In this document: piece by piece, positions 26,226-36,261 of the stretch
Numbering within the stretch: the stretch's first letter is position 1
How the letters are laid out: every line of letters starts with the position of its first letter
Origin: Deltaproteobacteria bacterium
Lineage (GTDB): Bacteria > Myxococcota_A > Polyangia > JAAYKL01
NCBI GenBank assembly: GCA_016935665.1
Contig: JAFGQN010000244.1
Location: 1 to 64,000 of the forward strand
Reading direction: 5' to 3'
Length of the DNA: 64,000 bases
Notes under the pieces: model-generated
The model's input: the letters and a program-made list of their open reading frames with translations, nothing else
Told to the model about the DNA's origin: nothing
The model's database searches: none
Translations under genes and position numbers: made by a program

Positions 26226-26654
26226 CAATGAGTCCAAAATTTCAGATTTTTCGTGAGGCTATTAAACATTTGCATCTTTTGTTAAATATATAATTGGGCG
26301 ATGCGTTTTTTGCCCAACTCTGAATTTCTTTAAGATAACAAATTAATTCATAAATTTTAAACAAAAGTTCTGTAAATAACGAAAAAGACCCAAAATCTGT
26401 CGCATTCAATTCGCTCGTTACGCAGCACAGGGCGATCGTAAGATCCTGATTTTTAGAAAAATAAAGTAGGGTGGTAGTTTATCTGCCACCGTGATGGATT
26501 AACGGCTGGGAATAAATCCCGGACCGTCCACATTTTCGGACAATTTGACCGGTTCTCGAGCTTGAACTATCGCGTAGTCACGGACTAAACAACTCCGATC
26601 AGTGGTCCATGTGCGGGATTTTAGTAGGGGCGATGTGCCGTTTTGAAAAGTGTA
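26226..26654. other. Intergenic region between dnaK and the HEAT lipoprotein gene
   Basis: 429 bases with no supported gene. It holds a terminator-like hairpin (26470-26490) for dnaK and an inverted repeat TTGGGC/GCCCAA (26294-26317) in an AT-rich stretch, probably within the promoter region of the HEAT lipoprotein operon. Confidence 0.55.
26450..26490 (-). terminator. Probable terminator downstream of dnaK
   Basis: On the minus strand an 8-bp stem with one G-T pair (GGTGGCAG/CTACCACC) and a five-base loop is followed by 'CTACTTTATTTTTC'. The T-run starts a few bases after the stem, so efficiency is uncertain. It lies about 165 bases after the dnaK stop. Confidence 0.5.
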
Positions 26655-28571
26655 TCAGTTTTCCTCAAACTCTGCATCGATAACGTCACCCTCATCTTTT
26701 GAGGGATTGGCCGCACTCGGGTTCGCACCAGCGGCACCGGTTGCGGCGGCGCCCGCTGCGGCCGGGGTTCCGCCAGCCTGTTGATAGGCCAGCTCCGCAA
26801 TTTTATGAGATGCTTTGGTGAGGTTCTCCATCTTGGCTTCGATTTTGGCTGTATCGCCGGATTTGATGGCATCTTTTAATGCATCAATCGCAACCTGGAC
26901 TTTGGATACCTCATCGGCGGGAAGCTTGTCTTTATTTTCTTCGAGGGTTTTTTCAATTCCGTACACCAACTGCTCTGCTTTGTTCCGGGTCTCAATGGAT
27001 TTACGTTTGACTTCGTCATCTGCCTTGTTTTTCTCGGCATCTTTCACCATGTTATCGATTTCGGATTCGCTGAGTCCCGAAGATGCCGTAATGGTGATTT
27101 TCTGCTCTTTCCCTGTTGCCAGGTCTTTTGCAGACACATGCACAATACCATTGGCGTCGATGTCAAACGTTACTTCAATTTTCGGTACACCACGTGGCGC
27201 CGGCATAATACCTTCCAGATGGAAGCGACCTAACGTTCTGTTATCTGCGGCCATTTCCCGCTCACCCTGCAGCACATGAATTTCAACAGAGGTCTGGTTA
27301 TCCGCCGCTGTGGAATAGGTTTCTGATTTTTTTGCAGGAATAGTGGTGTTGCGCTCTATCATCCTGGTGGTAACGCCGCCCAGGGTTTCAACGCCGAGGG
27401 ACAGAGGGGTTACATCCAGAAGCAGCAAATCTTTGACATCACCGGCCAAAACACCGGCCTGTACAGCAGCACCCAGAGCGACCACTTCATCGGGGTTCAC
27501 GCCTTTGTGGGGCTTTTTACCAAAAAATTTGCTCACAGATTCCTGAACTGCAGGAATTCGAGTGGAACCACCCACCAGAATGACTTCATCAATTTCAGAT
27601 GGTTTTTTACTGGCGTCATCAAGCGCCTTTTGGCAGGGGATGAGCGTTCTTTTTACCAGGTCCGAAATCATTGATTCAAATTTTGCGCGGGACAGGTTCA
27701 GGTTCATATGTTTGGGCCCCGTTGCATCAGCAGTAAGGAAGGGCAGATTGATATTGGTTTCCATCACACTGGACAGTTCAATTTTGGCTTTCTCGGCCGC
27801 TTCCTTCAAACGCTGCAACACCATTTTGTCTTTGGAGACATCAATTCCCTGATCCTTTTTAAACTCGTCTATCAGGTAATCAATAATCACTTTATCCACG
27901 TTGTCTCCGCCCAGATGCGTGTCCCCGTTGGTGGAGATCACCTGGACCACATTGTCGCCCACTTCCAAAATGGAAATATCAAACGTACCACCACCAAAGT
28001 CATAAACGGCGATGATTTCTTCGGATTTCTTGTCGAGTCCGTAGGCCAGCGCGGCAGCGGTGGGTTCATTTACGATTCGCTTTACATCCAGACCAGCGAT
28101 TTTTCCGGCGTCTTTTGTAGCCTGGCGCTGGGAATCGTTAAAATAAGCGGGTACCGTAATTACGGCGTCGGTGACGGCGGTCCCCAGATAATCCTCCGCG
28201 GCCTTCTTTAATTTCATCAACACGCGAGCGGAAATCTCCGGTGGTGCGAAATCCTTGTTGCGGGATTTTACAACCACGTCGCCGTTTGCGCTTTTGGCGA
28301 TATTGTAAGGTACCATCTTCGCTTCTTCGGAGACTTCGTCATACTTGCGGCCCATAAAGCGTTTGATGGAAAAAATGGTATTTTCCGGGTTTGTGATCGC
28401 CTGTCGTTTGGCTACCTGGCCCACAAGTGTTTCACCTTTTTCATCCCATGCAACGACGGACGGGGTAGTGCGTCCCCCTTCTTCGTTGGTGATGACGACG
28501 GGCTCATTTCCTTCGATAACCGCAACACAGCTGTTGGTTGTTCCCAGGTCAATACCAATAGTTTTTCCCAT
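26655..28571 (-). CDS. dnaK: Chaperone DnaK (Hsp70)
   Basis: A 638-residue full-length Hsp70. The ATPase domain has '[14 protein letters not shown]', '[20 protein letters not shown]', '[13 protein letters not shown]' and '[17 protein letters not shown]'. The substrate domain starts after '[19 protein letters not shown]', and the lid ends in the '[11 protein letters not shown]' tail typical of bacterial DnaK. The ribosome site is AAGGAGG before the ATG. No grpE or dnaJ is adjacent, so it is a stand-alone copy. A sigma-70-like promoter is visible about 105-130 bases upstream, and no CIRCE element was found. Confidence 0.98.
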   Translation of the reverse strand: MGKTIGIDLGTTNSCVAVIEGNEPVVITNEEGGRTTPSVVAWDEKGETLVGQVAKRQAITNPENTIFSIKRFMGRKYDEVSEEAKMVPYNIAKSANGDVVVKSRNKDFAPPEISARVLMKLKKAAEDYLGTAVTDAVITVPAYFNDSQRQATKDAGKIAGLDVKRIVNEPTAAALAYGLDKKSEEIIAVYDFGGGTFDISILEVGDNVVQVISTNGDTHLGGDNVDKVIIDYLIDEFKKDQGIDVSKDKMVLQRLKEAAEKAKIELSSVMETNINLPFLTADATGPKHMNLNLSRAKFESMISDLVKRTLIPCQKALDDASKKPSEIDEVILVGGSTRIPAVQESVSKFFGKKPHKGVNPDEVVALGAAVQAGVLAGDVKDLLLLDVTPLSLGVETLGGVTTRMIERNTTIPAKKSETYSTAADNQTSVEIHVLQGEREMAADNRTLGRFHLEGIMPAPRGVPKIEVTFDIDANGIVHVSAKDLATGKEQKITITASSGLSESEIDNMVKDAEKNKADDEVKRKSIETRNKAEQLVYGIEKTLEENKDKLPADEVSKVQVAIDALKDAIKSGDTAKIEAKMENLTKASHKIAELAYQQAGGTPAAAGAAATGAAGANPSAANPSKDEGDVIDAEFEEN

Positions 28572-28675
28572 AACAAAATCCTCCTTGATACGAATAATCG
28601 TATGCTTAATTCTTCACGTGTATTTGATAATCTGTATTCTATTACAGAATTGTTGTCGCCCAAAAAGGTGGCCCA

Positions 28676-28703
28676 AATGTAAGCACAGTTGAAATTGTGT
28701 CAA
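28676..28703 (-). promoter_or_regulatory. Sigma-70-like promoter of dnaK
   Basis: On the minus strand, TTGACA (28703-28698) and TACATT (28681-28676) are 16 bases apart. The -35 is a perfect consensus. The transcript would have a leader of about 100 bases. Confidence 0.6.
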
Positions 28704-28921
28704 GCAACCTCTTAAAGCTTTTTTGGTTCGGGCGTTTATTGAAACAAGAGGTAATTTTATTGGAATAAAATCAACTTCTGGAGTTTCTGAATATTGAGGC
28801 AAATGTTTTATAAATACTGAATTTTCACTTTATTTTGGTTTTCGCGGTTGTTAGTAGGCACGTCATTCTGTATATTACCTTTACGTCGGGAAGTCGTGTA
28901 TGTTTAGTAAAGGAGTGCACA

Positions 28922-30268
28922 TTGGCGCACATTCTGGTAGTTGATGATCAAAAAAATATGAGGGCCACGCTGTCGATTATGCTGCGCAGTGCCGGCCACG
29001 ACGTTGCGGAAGCAAAAGATGGACAGGATGCCTGCGATGCGGTTGATGACGAGAGCTATGACCTGGTTATCACCGACCTGCGCATGGGAAAGGTGGATGG
29101 TATTGACGTGCTGAGGCATGTCCGGGAGGCATCTCCGTTAACGGAAATCATTGTAATGACAGCCTATGGCACTATTGAAACCGCTGTGGAGGCCATGCGT
29201 CTGGGCGCCTGGGATTATATTCAGAAGCCCTTTTCAGAAGACGAACTCTTTATAAAGGTTGACAAGGCTCTGGAAAGGCGTTGGCTATCGGGCGAGTTTT
29301 CGCTTTTGACACATGAATTCAAGGAGCGATACGGTTTTGAGAACATTGTTGGCCGATCGCGGCCGATTCGTGACGTTTTAACGCGCATTATTAAAATCGC
29401 CCCAACGGATACCACCGTGCTCATCACCGGTGACAGCGGCACGGGAAAGGAACTCATCGCCAAAGCGGTACATGTGAACTCCAAACGGACGGACAGACCC
29501 TTTGTTCCAGTCAATTGCGCGGCCATCAGCGAAACACTGCTCGAAAGTGAGCTGTTTGGCCATGTGAAAGGCGCGTTTACCGGAGCGGTCAGCACGCGCA
29601 AAGGCCTTTTTGAGGAGGCAAATGGCGGGACATTCTTTTTCGATGAAATCGCTGAAACCACCCCGTCTCTTCAGGCCAAATTGCTGCGTGCCGTGCAGGA
29701 AAAGGAAATTCGTCGTATTGGCGACAATAAGCCGATTCCCGTCGATGTGCGAATTATCGCGGCCACCAATCAGGATTTGCAGGAATCCATTCGGGAAAAA
29801 CGATTCCGCGAAGATTTGTATTATCGATTGAACGTGGTGCGTTTTATACTGCCTAAATTGCGTGAACGTCCCGAAGACATTCCTGTTCTGGTTGAGCATT
29901 TCTTGAAGAAATTTTCCATTAAAATGTCACGTTCGGTGCGTTTGGCCAAAGGAGTCATGGAGCGGCTCACCACGTATGAATTTCCCGGAAATGTGCGCGA
30001 ACTCGAAAATATGATTGAGCAGGGCGTCGCATTGACCATGGAGGGCGACGAAATTCAGGTGGACGATCTCCTGCCCGATGCCACTCGGGAGGATGGACCT
30101 CAAACACTTGATGCCATTGTCGCTGTGGCCGAGAAGCAGGCCATCAAAGCGGCGTTGGTGAATTACGAAAGTACGGATCGGGCTGCCGAGGCATTGGGCC
30201 TGTCTCCCACGACCCTGTGGCGAAAAATGAAAAAATTAAAAATCGACAACCCCCATCGCAGACATTGA
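28922..30268 (+). CDS. Sigma-54-dependent response regulator (NtrC family)
   Basis: A 448-residue activator. Residues 1-118 are a receiver ('HILVVDDQKN', phospho-Asp in 'DLVITDLRMGKVDG', Lys in 'YIQKPFSE'). The AAA+ domain has Walker A 'ITGDSGTGKELIAKA', the sigma-54 contact loop 'GHVKGAFTGAVSTRKG' and Walker B 'GGTFFFDEIAE'. The C terminus is a Fis-type helix-turn-helix, 'DRAAEALGLSPTTLWRKMKKL'. I place the start at the TTG at 28922, six bases after AGGAG, giving the standard 'MAHILVVDD'; the 29 upstream track codons are not part of the family. No sensor kinase gene is adjacent. It precedes dus by 18 bases. Confidence 0.93.
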   Translation: MAHILVVDDQKNMRATLSIMLRSAGHDVAEAKDGQDACDAVDDESYDLVITDLRMGKVDGIDVLRHVREASPLTEIIVMTAYGTIETAVEAMRLGAWDYIQKPFSEDELFIKVDKALERRWLSGEFSLLTHEFKERYGFENIVGRSRPIRDVLTRIIKIAPTDTTVLITGDSGTGKELIAKAVHVNSKRTDRPFVPVNCAAISETLLESELFGHVKGAFTGAVSTRKGLFEEANGGTFFFDEIAETTPSLQAKLLRAVQEKEIRRIGDNKPIPVDVRIIAATNQDLQESIREKRFREDLYYRLNVVRFILPKLRERPEDIPVLVEHFLKKFSIKMSRSVRLAKGVMERLTTYEFPGNVRELENMIEQGVALTMEGDEIQVDDLLPDATREDGPQTLDAIVAVAEKQAIKAALVNYESTDRAAEALGLSPTTLWRKMKKLKIDNPHRRH

Positions 30269-30286
30269 CCACCAGAATTATATCCC

Positions 30287-31309
30287 GTGACAGATATGTT
30301 TAGAATTGGACCATACGAATTTGGGAGAGGCGCCGTTCTCGCACCGATGGCCGGTATAACCAATCCACCCTTTCGGCAGCTGTGCACAGAATTGGGCGCA
30401 TTGTATTGCGTGACGGAACTCATCAGCTGTCACGCTGTGATGTATTTTGAGGCAAAAGCCAGAAACAGAGGCAGGAAAAGAGGGCAGAAGACACTCTCGT
30501 TGATGGAGCAATACGTGGGAGAGCATCCCCATGTGGTGCAGCTGTATGGCCGCGAACCGGAGATGATGGCGGATGCCGCAAAGGTAGTTGCCCGTGAGGG
30601 GGCGGACATCATCGACCTCAATTTTGGTTGCCCCGCGCGAAAAGTCATTAAGAACGGCATGGGATGTGGTGTCGCTCTAATGCGTACCCCGGATTTACTG
30701 GGTGAAATTACCCGCAGGGTGGTGGAAGCAGTGGATGTACCGGTGACTGCAAAAACACGACTGGGGTATGGCCAGGACGAAAAGAACGGGGTGAAAGTGG
30801 CCAAAATTCTGGCTCAGGCCGGTGCGCAGTTAATCACCATTCATGCCCGAACCAGGGAGCAGGGGCATAGCGGGCCAGTGGATTTGGCGTATCTGAAACA
30901 GATTGTCGATGCCGTGGATGTCCCGGTTATCGGCAATGGTGGTATTCATTCCGTGAAGGATGCCGATGATATGCTGCGGCAAAGCGGGTGTGCCGGCGTG
31001 GCGGTGGGGCAGGGCGCGAAGGGAAATCCGTGGATTTTCAGTGAGTTAGCCGGGGTGGGAACCAGACCAAACCTGGCTGAACGGGTCGCCACCTGTCGTC
31101 GCCATCTGGATTTGTATGTGGCATGGGGCGGGGAACAGCGCGCAGTGACCGAGATGCGCAAACACGCCTGCTGGTATCTGAAAGGATTTGACGGCGCGGC
31201 CGCATTCCGCAAGCGTCTCGGCGAAGCCACCAGTCGCGACGCCTTCCTCCTTTTGCTGGATGAAGTCCCCATGGAAAGTAATGCGGACGAAGACGCGACC
31301 GGCTGTTGA
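30287..31309 (+). CDS. dus: tRNA-dihydrouridine synthase (DusB-like)
   Basis: A 340-residue FMN enzyme that reduces uridines in tRNA D-loops. 'VLAPMAGITNPPFRQLCTELGA' opens the TIM barrel and 'DIIDLNFGCPARKVIKNGMGCGVALMR' has the catalytic Cys in 'NFGCP'. 'LITIHARTREQGHSGP' and 'PVIGNGGIHS' bind the flavin and tRNA. The start is GTG at 30287, or ATG at 30296. It closely follows the NtrC-like gene and may share its transcript. Length and motifs are normal. Confidence 0.94.
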   Translation: MTDMFRIGPYEFGRGAVLAPMAGITNPPFRQLCTELGALYCVTELISCHAVMYFEAKARNRGRKRGQKTLSLMEQYVGEHPHVVQLYGREPEMMADAAKVVAREGADIIDLNFGCPARKVIKNGMGCGVALMRTPDLLGEITRRVVEAVDVPVTAKTRLGYGQDEKNGVKVAKILAQAGAQLITIHARTREQGHSGPVDLAYLKQIVDAVDVPVIGNGGIHSVKDADDMLRQSGCAGVAVGQGAKGNPWIFSELAGVGTRPNLAERVATCRRHLDLYVAWGGEQRAVTEMRKHACWYLKGFDGAAAFRKRLGEATSRDAFLLLLDEVPMESNADEDATGC

Positions 31310-31362
31310 GCTGACAGATGTGTAAAATGGCCCCTGGGCAAGCGCTTCGCCAGATGGGTTCA

Positions 31363-32268
31363 TCAAGGGCCGAATGAAAATGCTTTTTTGGCCCAGCATA
31401 AACCGCACTGCTGACCTTTGGCAAATTGCCTGACTCCGTGTTTGAATATGGAATTGCCGTCACCGCCCGTCGCTAATCCATCGATGATCCCTCCCACCGT
31501 CCATGCGCTTGGGTAAGTAAGGAACTTGTTCATCATTAGAATATATATGTTCTGCCGACTGACAAAGGGACGGATGTAGGCATTGCTCTCGCACGCCAGA
31601 GCAAAAGTGCCTTTGGGTGTAGTCGAAGTGCCTTTTGACCAGGTGTGTTTGAGCATCCACCATGTGCTGGTCCCTTCCGAGACATCCATCATGTAGTTAT
31701 GCCCTATATATCCCACAAGATGGCTTTGTCCGCCGCCCTGCAGCAGTCGGCCATCGGACAGTGCGATTGTTTGGGGAGAGTCGTTGTTTACAGCATCCAG
31801 ATAATCTTTCATTGCATCGCCAATACGGTTGCCACGGTAGGCTTTGGCAATAATGGAAACGGAAAATTGACGTGGAAAGCCCATTTTCTGCAATGCCGTC
31901 GAAGCAAATTGGGTTTTGGACCATACCTCTTCTATAACAACTGTGTTGCTGACGTCTTGTCTGGATTGTACCTTGTGCCACTGGTGGGCCTTCAGGTATC
32001 CGGCAATACCGTTCCCTTTCCAGTATATATTTTTTAAGGGATCGTCGCCGTTGCAAATGGCGCGGTTTTTTACGGGGATGATTCCCTGTGAGTCGTTGTC
32101 GCATAATGCCACGTAAACGGTGACCACCAGCGGCTTTCCGTGTGTCACGTCGTCCTGGATGCGTTGCAGGAGAGCAGTGGTATTGGCGGCGGAATTTTGG
32201 GCATTGGTTCCAGGGCAGAAGAGATGAACGCACCAAAAGCAAACAAACGTGAAGATAATGCGCAGCAT
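31363..32268 (-). CDS. Secreted protein of unknown function
   Basis: A 301-residue protein with a signal peptide ('MLRIIFTFVCFWCVHLFCPGTNAQ'). The mature part has a distinctive 'VVTVYVALCDNDSQGIIPV' followed by 'GDDPLKNIYWKGNGIAGYLK', and later 'LVGYIGHNYMMDVSE'. I recall similar unannotated proteins in environmental bacteria with the 'VYVALCDN..QGIVPV' start, but know no function. Several Cys suggest disulfides outside the cytoplasm. I use the ATG at 32268, not the track start, because it begins the signal peptide. It is divergent from the HEAT-repeat gene. Confidence 0.65.
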   Translation of the reverse strand: MLRIIFTFVCFWCVHLFCPGTNAQNSAANTTALLQRIQDDVTHGKPLVVTVYVALCDNDSQGIIPVKNRAICNGDDPLKNIYWKGNGIAGYLKAHQWHKVQSRQDVSNTVVIEEVWSKTQFASTALQKMGFPRQFSVSIIAKAYRGNRIGDAMKDYLDAVNNDSPQTIALSDGRLLQGGGQSHLVGYIGHNYMMDVSEGTSTWWMLKHTWSKGTSTTPKGTFALACESNAYIRPFVSRQNIYILMMNKFLTYPSAWTVGGIIDGLATGGDGNSIFKHGVRQFAKGQQCGLCWAKKAFSFGP

Positions 32269-32417
32269 ATGCTGTTTCCCAAATCGAAGCATGACGGTAA
32301 CGGACGCGCGTGTGAAAAAAAGGATCTGTAAAAGATGGCGAAAATGCGTTGCGCGCGGCGTCGACAAGTGCAACAACGGGAAAGCAGTGTGAGGACAATT
32401 TTTCAGGAGGCTTGCGC

Positions 32418-33161
32418 ATGGGAATCAAAGACTGGTTAAAACCCGCGTGGAAAGACAAGGATCGCGATAAGCGACTTGTGGCGGTGAAGGAACTTTCCTC
32501 GCAAAAACATCTGATATGGGTGGCGCTCAATGATGCGGACGAAGGGATTCGAGAAGTGGCCCTTGATGGTCTGGATTTATCCACATTGTGGGAACCAAAG
32601 CTGCTGGAGCGAATCGCCACTTCAGATAGACCCTGGGAAATCCGATTGACTGCCGTCGATCGCATTGAGGACGATGCCACTCTTTGCCGTCTCGCCTGTA
32701 CAGATGAACACGCGGTAGTTCGCTGGGCGGCATTGCGCCGCATGGAAAGTGAAGAATTCCTCCAGAAGGTGGCCACTACAGATGCGCCCGAAGATATTCG
32801 GATTGCAGCCATTGCGCAATTGGAGGACGAAGACGCACTGAAGAAGATTTTTTTGGGAACAACCTGTGAATGGATACAATTGGCGGCAGTTAAAAACATC
32901 AGGGATGACGACTTTCTTAAGACGGTGGCGACATCCAAAGCGGGACGCTGGGTGCGTCAGGCCGCTGTACAGAATCTGCAAAATGGGGAGATATTAAAGG
33001 ATATTGCGACCTCGGAGCAGGACATGTTTGTTAAAAAGGCCGCAGTGGAAGGCATTGCCGATGCAACCGTACTGGCGGAGTTTGAAAATGATAAAAACGG
33101 GCTGGTGCGGGACGCCGTTCGCCAGACTATTGCCAATCTCACCGAGACGCCATCTCAATAA
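32418..33161 (+). CDS. Short-HEAT-repeat cytoplasmic protein
   Basis: A 247-residue protein preceded by a strong AGGAGG seven bases before the ATG at 32418. After 'MGIKDWLKPAWKDKD' it is built of about nine units of roughly 23 residues, each with a pattern like 'VRWAALRRMESEEFLQKVATTDA'. These are short two-helix repeats of the HEAT or LRV type. No signal peptide is present. It should be a protein-binding scaffold. The radical SAM gene converges on it with a 60-base gap. Confidence 0.75.
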   Translation: MGIKDWLKPAWKDKDRDKRLVAVKELSSQKHLIWVALNDADEGIREVALDGLDLSTLWEPKLLERIATSDRPWEIRLTAVDRIEDDATLCRLACTDEHAVVRWAALRRMESEEFLQKVATTDAPEDIRIAAIAQLEDEDALKKIFLGTTCEWIQLAAVKNIRDDDFLKTVATSKAGRWVRQAAVQNLQNGEILKDIATSEQDMFVKKAAVEGIADATVLAEFENDKNGLVRDAVRQTIANLTETPSQ

Positions 33162-33221
33162 GTGGATTCCTTCAAACGAAATTCGTCACATATTGTTTTT
33201 TATTTCAGGCAGAGCCATTTT

Positions 33222-34946
33222 TCAGTTCGGCAACTCGGTGCGCACGGTCAGGTTCACAACGCGTTTGTTTTCAACGAACAGCAAGTCGCTACTGGCCATG
33301 CGCGTAATGGTATCTTCGCTGCAGCCAATCTGATCGATGAGGTTTTTAATGGGTATAATTTCGTGAGTGGCGCCGATAATCTTAGCTTCTTCCTCATCCA
33401 GAGATATAACAGTTTCTTTATCGTTTTCGATGCGCACCAATCCCTGGATTGGATTTAAAAAGAGACCATCACCCCGATCATGACGTGTGTGCCATTCATC
33501 GAAGGCCGCCTGCAGGTCATCGAAGTAACCGTCCTCCCGGTTGTTTCCCTCTCCCTCGAAATGGTAGGCCAAATCCTCCAGTGTCTGCTCATCCACATGG
33601 GGGTGGGCCTCCCTGTATTCGGGCGCCGGATGAATGGCGGTCCAGCCGTAGTCTTTATAATTATCGAAATATGGGCTGAATCGATCAATATGAATGGGCC
33701 CCAGTATGCGTGGCGGCGGCAGATGCGGAATTTTTTTCATGATGTCGATTTGCTCCCTGTAGTCCGCCACCTTTTCCTGTGGGATTTTATACAGCAGATT
33801 CCATTTGCCAATCAAATGATGCTCACGACTCCATTTTAATGCCGCAATCACGCGAATGGCAGTGGCGCCTTTATTCATCATTTTCAGCAGACGGGTGCTG
33901 AGGGATTCAATGCCCATCTGAACAATGACTTTGGCTTTGGCCAGCGCCATAACGTCGCCTTCGGTGAGGTTGACCTTGAGTTCGTAAAACAACCACGGTC
34001 GCTGCTCGAACGTCCCCAGTTTTGGAATGGCGTTTCGCAAGTGGGTGAGGGAGAGAACCGCGTCGGTGGTCATGATTGTTTGGCCGTATCGTTCAAACAG
34101 GGTGCGGATTTCCTCAATGACCCGGTCGGTGGTTTTGGCTTCATACAATAAATGGGAACGGTGCAGTCCGCAGAAGGTGCAGTGTTTTTTTTCACCCCAC
34201 CAGCAGCCTCTGGAACTTTGATACTGGATGTTGATTTCCTTTTCGGGATTGAGCCCGTATTCCTCGGCCTCGCGTCTGAAATGGCGATAGTCGGGCAGAC
34301 TGGCGTTTTGAAATTCAGGTGGCGTGGCCGCCTGGATGAGTCCCTCTTTGGGAAAATTCCCTTGACACAATTTCAACAGAGGCGCTTCACCGTATCCACT
34401 GACCACATAGTCCACATGGGGATACGCTTTGAGGAGAGCTGCGCCCATGGCGTCACTGCATTGAGTGCCGCCTAATACCACGCGAGCATCGGTATACTTT
34501 TTAACAAGCTGGCTCAAAAAAAGTGACGCCATCATCTGATTATACGAAGTGGTGAATCCTACAATTTCTGCGCCAAAAAGCAGGATACGCTGCAAACACT
34601 GTTCACCAAATTCAGCGGTGATGGCATCGCGTTGTTTCCTGTCGCCAAAAAAATCAGTCAACTGTGCTGCGTACGCAGGGGAAACGTTGCCGTGAATGGC
34701 TTCGGCAAAAAGGAGCTCTGCCACATTGCCTTTGCGTCGCTCAACGCTATTGTAATACACTTCCTGCCCCACAATCCTCATCAGCTCCAGATGAAAAAAC
34801 GCTTCTTCGCAGTCCACGCCCTGTTCCCGCAGCCATGTGGCCATACTCGTCACCGCAATGGACGATAGAGTAGGGTGGTGAAACGGTGGACACGCCAGAA
34901 GTATTTTTTTTAAGTTTCCGGTTTCCTTTGTTGCTTTGTCTGACAT
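33222..34946 (-). CDS. B12-binding radical SAM protein, RiPP maturation radical SAM protein 1 type
   Basis: A 574-residue enzyme. The N-terminal cobalamin-binding-like region starts 'KKILLACPPFHHPTLSSIA' and includes 'VVLGGTQCSDAMGAAL'. The radical SAM site is 'SSRGCWWGEKKHCTFCGLHRS', with Cys spacing CxxxxxxCxxC, which is characteristic of the RiPP maturation radical SAM protein 1 group (TIGR03975-like). The later 'VQMGIESLSTRLLKMMNKG', 'WNLLYKIPQE' and 'PIHIDRFSPYF' also match that group. Such enzymes modify ribosomal peptides, but no precursor peptide is visible nearby. The ATG at 34946 is used; the track adds 53 codons. It lies 34 bases behind rhlE. Confidence 0.85.
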   Translation of the reverse strand: MSDKATKETGNLKKILLACPPFHHPTLSSIAVTSMATWLREQGVDCEEAFFHLELMRIVGQEVYYNSVERRKGNVAELLFAEAIHGNVSPAYAAQLTDFFGDRKQRDAITAEFGEQCLQRILLFGAEIVGFTTSYNQMMASLFLSQLVKKYTDARVVLGGTQCSDAMGAALLKAYPHVDYVVSGYGEAPLLKLCQGNFPKEGLIQAATPPEFQNASLPDYRHFRREAEEYGLNPEKEINIQYQSSRGCWWGEKKHCTFCGLHRSHLLYEAKTTDRVIEEIRTLFERYGQTIMTTDAVLSLTHLRNAIPKLGTFEQRPWLFYELKVNLTEGDVMALAKAKVIVQMGIESLSTRLLKMMNKGATAIRVIAALKWSREHHLIGKWNLLYKIPQEKVADYREQIDIMKKIPHLPPPRILGPIHIDRFSPYFDNYKDYGWTAIHPAPEYREAHPHVDEQTLEDLAYHFEGEGNNREDGYFDDLQAAFDEWHTRHDRGDGLFLNPIQGLVRIENDKETVISLDEEEAKIIGATHEIIPIKNLIDQIGCSEDTITRMASSDLLFVENKRVVNLTVRTELPN

Positions 34947-34980
34947 TGGTTCTCCGAATGGTTGTGTTTGTTGCCACGTT

Positions 34981-36261
34981 TTATTTTGTGGAACGCCTGC
35001 GCCCCACGCGGTGATTTTTATCTTTTGCAGGTGCGCGACGAGACGTCTTTCCTTGTGGGAAGTGTCGGCTTTTTTGTCGGGAACGCTGGGATGCCGCCTC
35101 ATCATCCATAAATTGTTCAGGGGAAATGGTTTCTCCTTTCGCTCCTTTCAACTCTCCCACAGGAATATATTGCCCCATGATGCGCTCAATTTGTTTGAGC
35201 TGCCTTTTTTCCTCCGGCGCCACCAGTGAAATGGCGTCTCCCGGATTGCCTGCACGGCCGGTGCGTCCAATGCGGTGAACATAGTCTTCCGGCGCCTGCG
35301 GCAGTTCGAAGTTGACCACGTGTGAAATATCGGTGATGTCCAGTCCGCGCGCCGCCACGTCCGTAGCCACGAGTGCAGCGATATCCCCGGATTTGAAAGC
35401 GGCCAGTGCTTTGTCCCGTGAGGACTGTGAGCGGTTGCCATGCAGCACTTCGGTGGTGATTCCCATCTGGTTTAGATATTCACCAAGGCGATTGGCGCCA
35501 AACTTCGTTCGGGTGAATATGAGTATTTTAGACCAGTGGTCCTGTTGAATGAGATGACGCAACACGCCGCGCTTGGCCCGCGCATTCATGCGATACACCC
35601 GCTGTTGCACCAACGTCGCCGCCTCATTGCGCGAACTGATTTCCACGCGCTCTGGCCGATACAGTATCTGGTTCGCCAAATTCATTACGGCTTTGGCATA
35701 TGTGGCCGAAAAAAGAAGACTTTGTCGCTTTTTGGGAACAGCCGCAACGATTTCCGTGATGGCCTCAATGAATCCCATATCGAGCATCCGGTCGGCTTCG
35801 TCGAGCACCAGTATTTCCACATTGCCGAGCCGGGCGTGATTGTTGTGCATCAAATCCAACAGGCGTCCCGGCGTGGCCACCAGCACGTCCACGCCCCGGT
35901 TGAGTGCATCGATTTGCGCGCTCATACCCACGCCGCCGAAGACTGCGGTGCATTTTAAAGGAATGCCGCTGCCGTATGTGGTAAATGATTTGGCCACCTG
36001 TTGAGTCAACTCCCGCGTGGGGGTGAGCACCAGCGCACGGGGAAAACGGCGATCGGCAGTGTCTCTGTGTTCCAGAAGCTGCAAAATGGGCAATGCAAAT
36101 GCCGCAGTTTTTCCCGTCCCGGTTTGCGCACGCACCAGTACATCTTTGTTTTCCAGAATCAATGGAATGGCCGCCACCTGAACCGGAGTCGCCTCCACGT
36201 AGCCTGTGGCGTTCACATTTTTTTGCAGGTCGACGGTTAAGCCTAGATTTTCAAATGACAT
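34981..36261 (-). CDS. rhlE: DEAD-box RNA helicase (RhlE type)
   Basis: A 426-residue ATP-dependent helicase for ribosome assembly or RNA turnover. It has the Q motif 'YVEATPVQVAAIPLIL', motif I 'AQTGTGKTAAFALPIL', motif II 'VLDEADRMLDMGF', motif III 'FSATYA', motif V 'ATDVAARGLDI' and motif VI 'HRIGRTGRAG'. The tail is short and basic ('KSRHFPQGKTSRRAPAKDKNHRVGRRR'), as in RhlE. The radical SAM gene follows in the same direction after 34 bases. Confidence 0.95.
   Translation of the reverse strand: MSFENLGLTVDLQKNVNATGYVEATPVQVAAIPLILENKDVLVRAQTGTGKTAAFALPILQLLEHRDTADRRFPRALVLTPTRELTQQVAKSFTTYGSGIPLKCTAVFGGVGMSAQIDALNRGVDVLVATPGRLLDLMHNNHARLGNVEILVLDEADRMLDMGFIEAITEIVAAVPKKRQSLLFSATYAKAVMNLANQILYRPERVEISSRNEAATLVQQRVYRMNARAKRGVLRHLIQQDHWSKILIFTRTKFGANRLGEYLNQMGITTEVLHGNRSQSSRDKALAAFKSGDIAALVATDVAARGLDITDISHVVNFELPQAPEDYVHRIGRTGRAGNPGDAISLVAPEEKRQLKQIERIMGQYIPVGELKGAKGETISPEQFMDDEAASQRSRQKSRHFPQGKTSRRAPAKDKNHRVGRRRSTK

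Noticed and set aside
28572-28835. CIRCE element (TTAGCACTC-N9-GAGTGCTAA) sought before dnaK
   Set aside because: Not present; only a sigma-70-like promoter was found.
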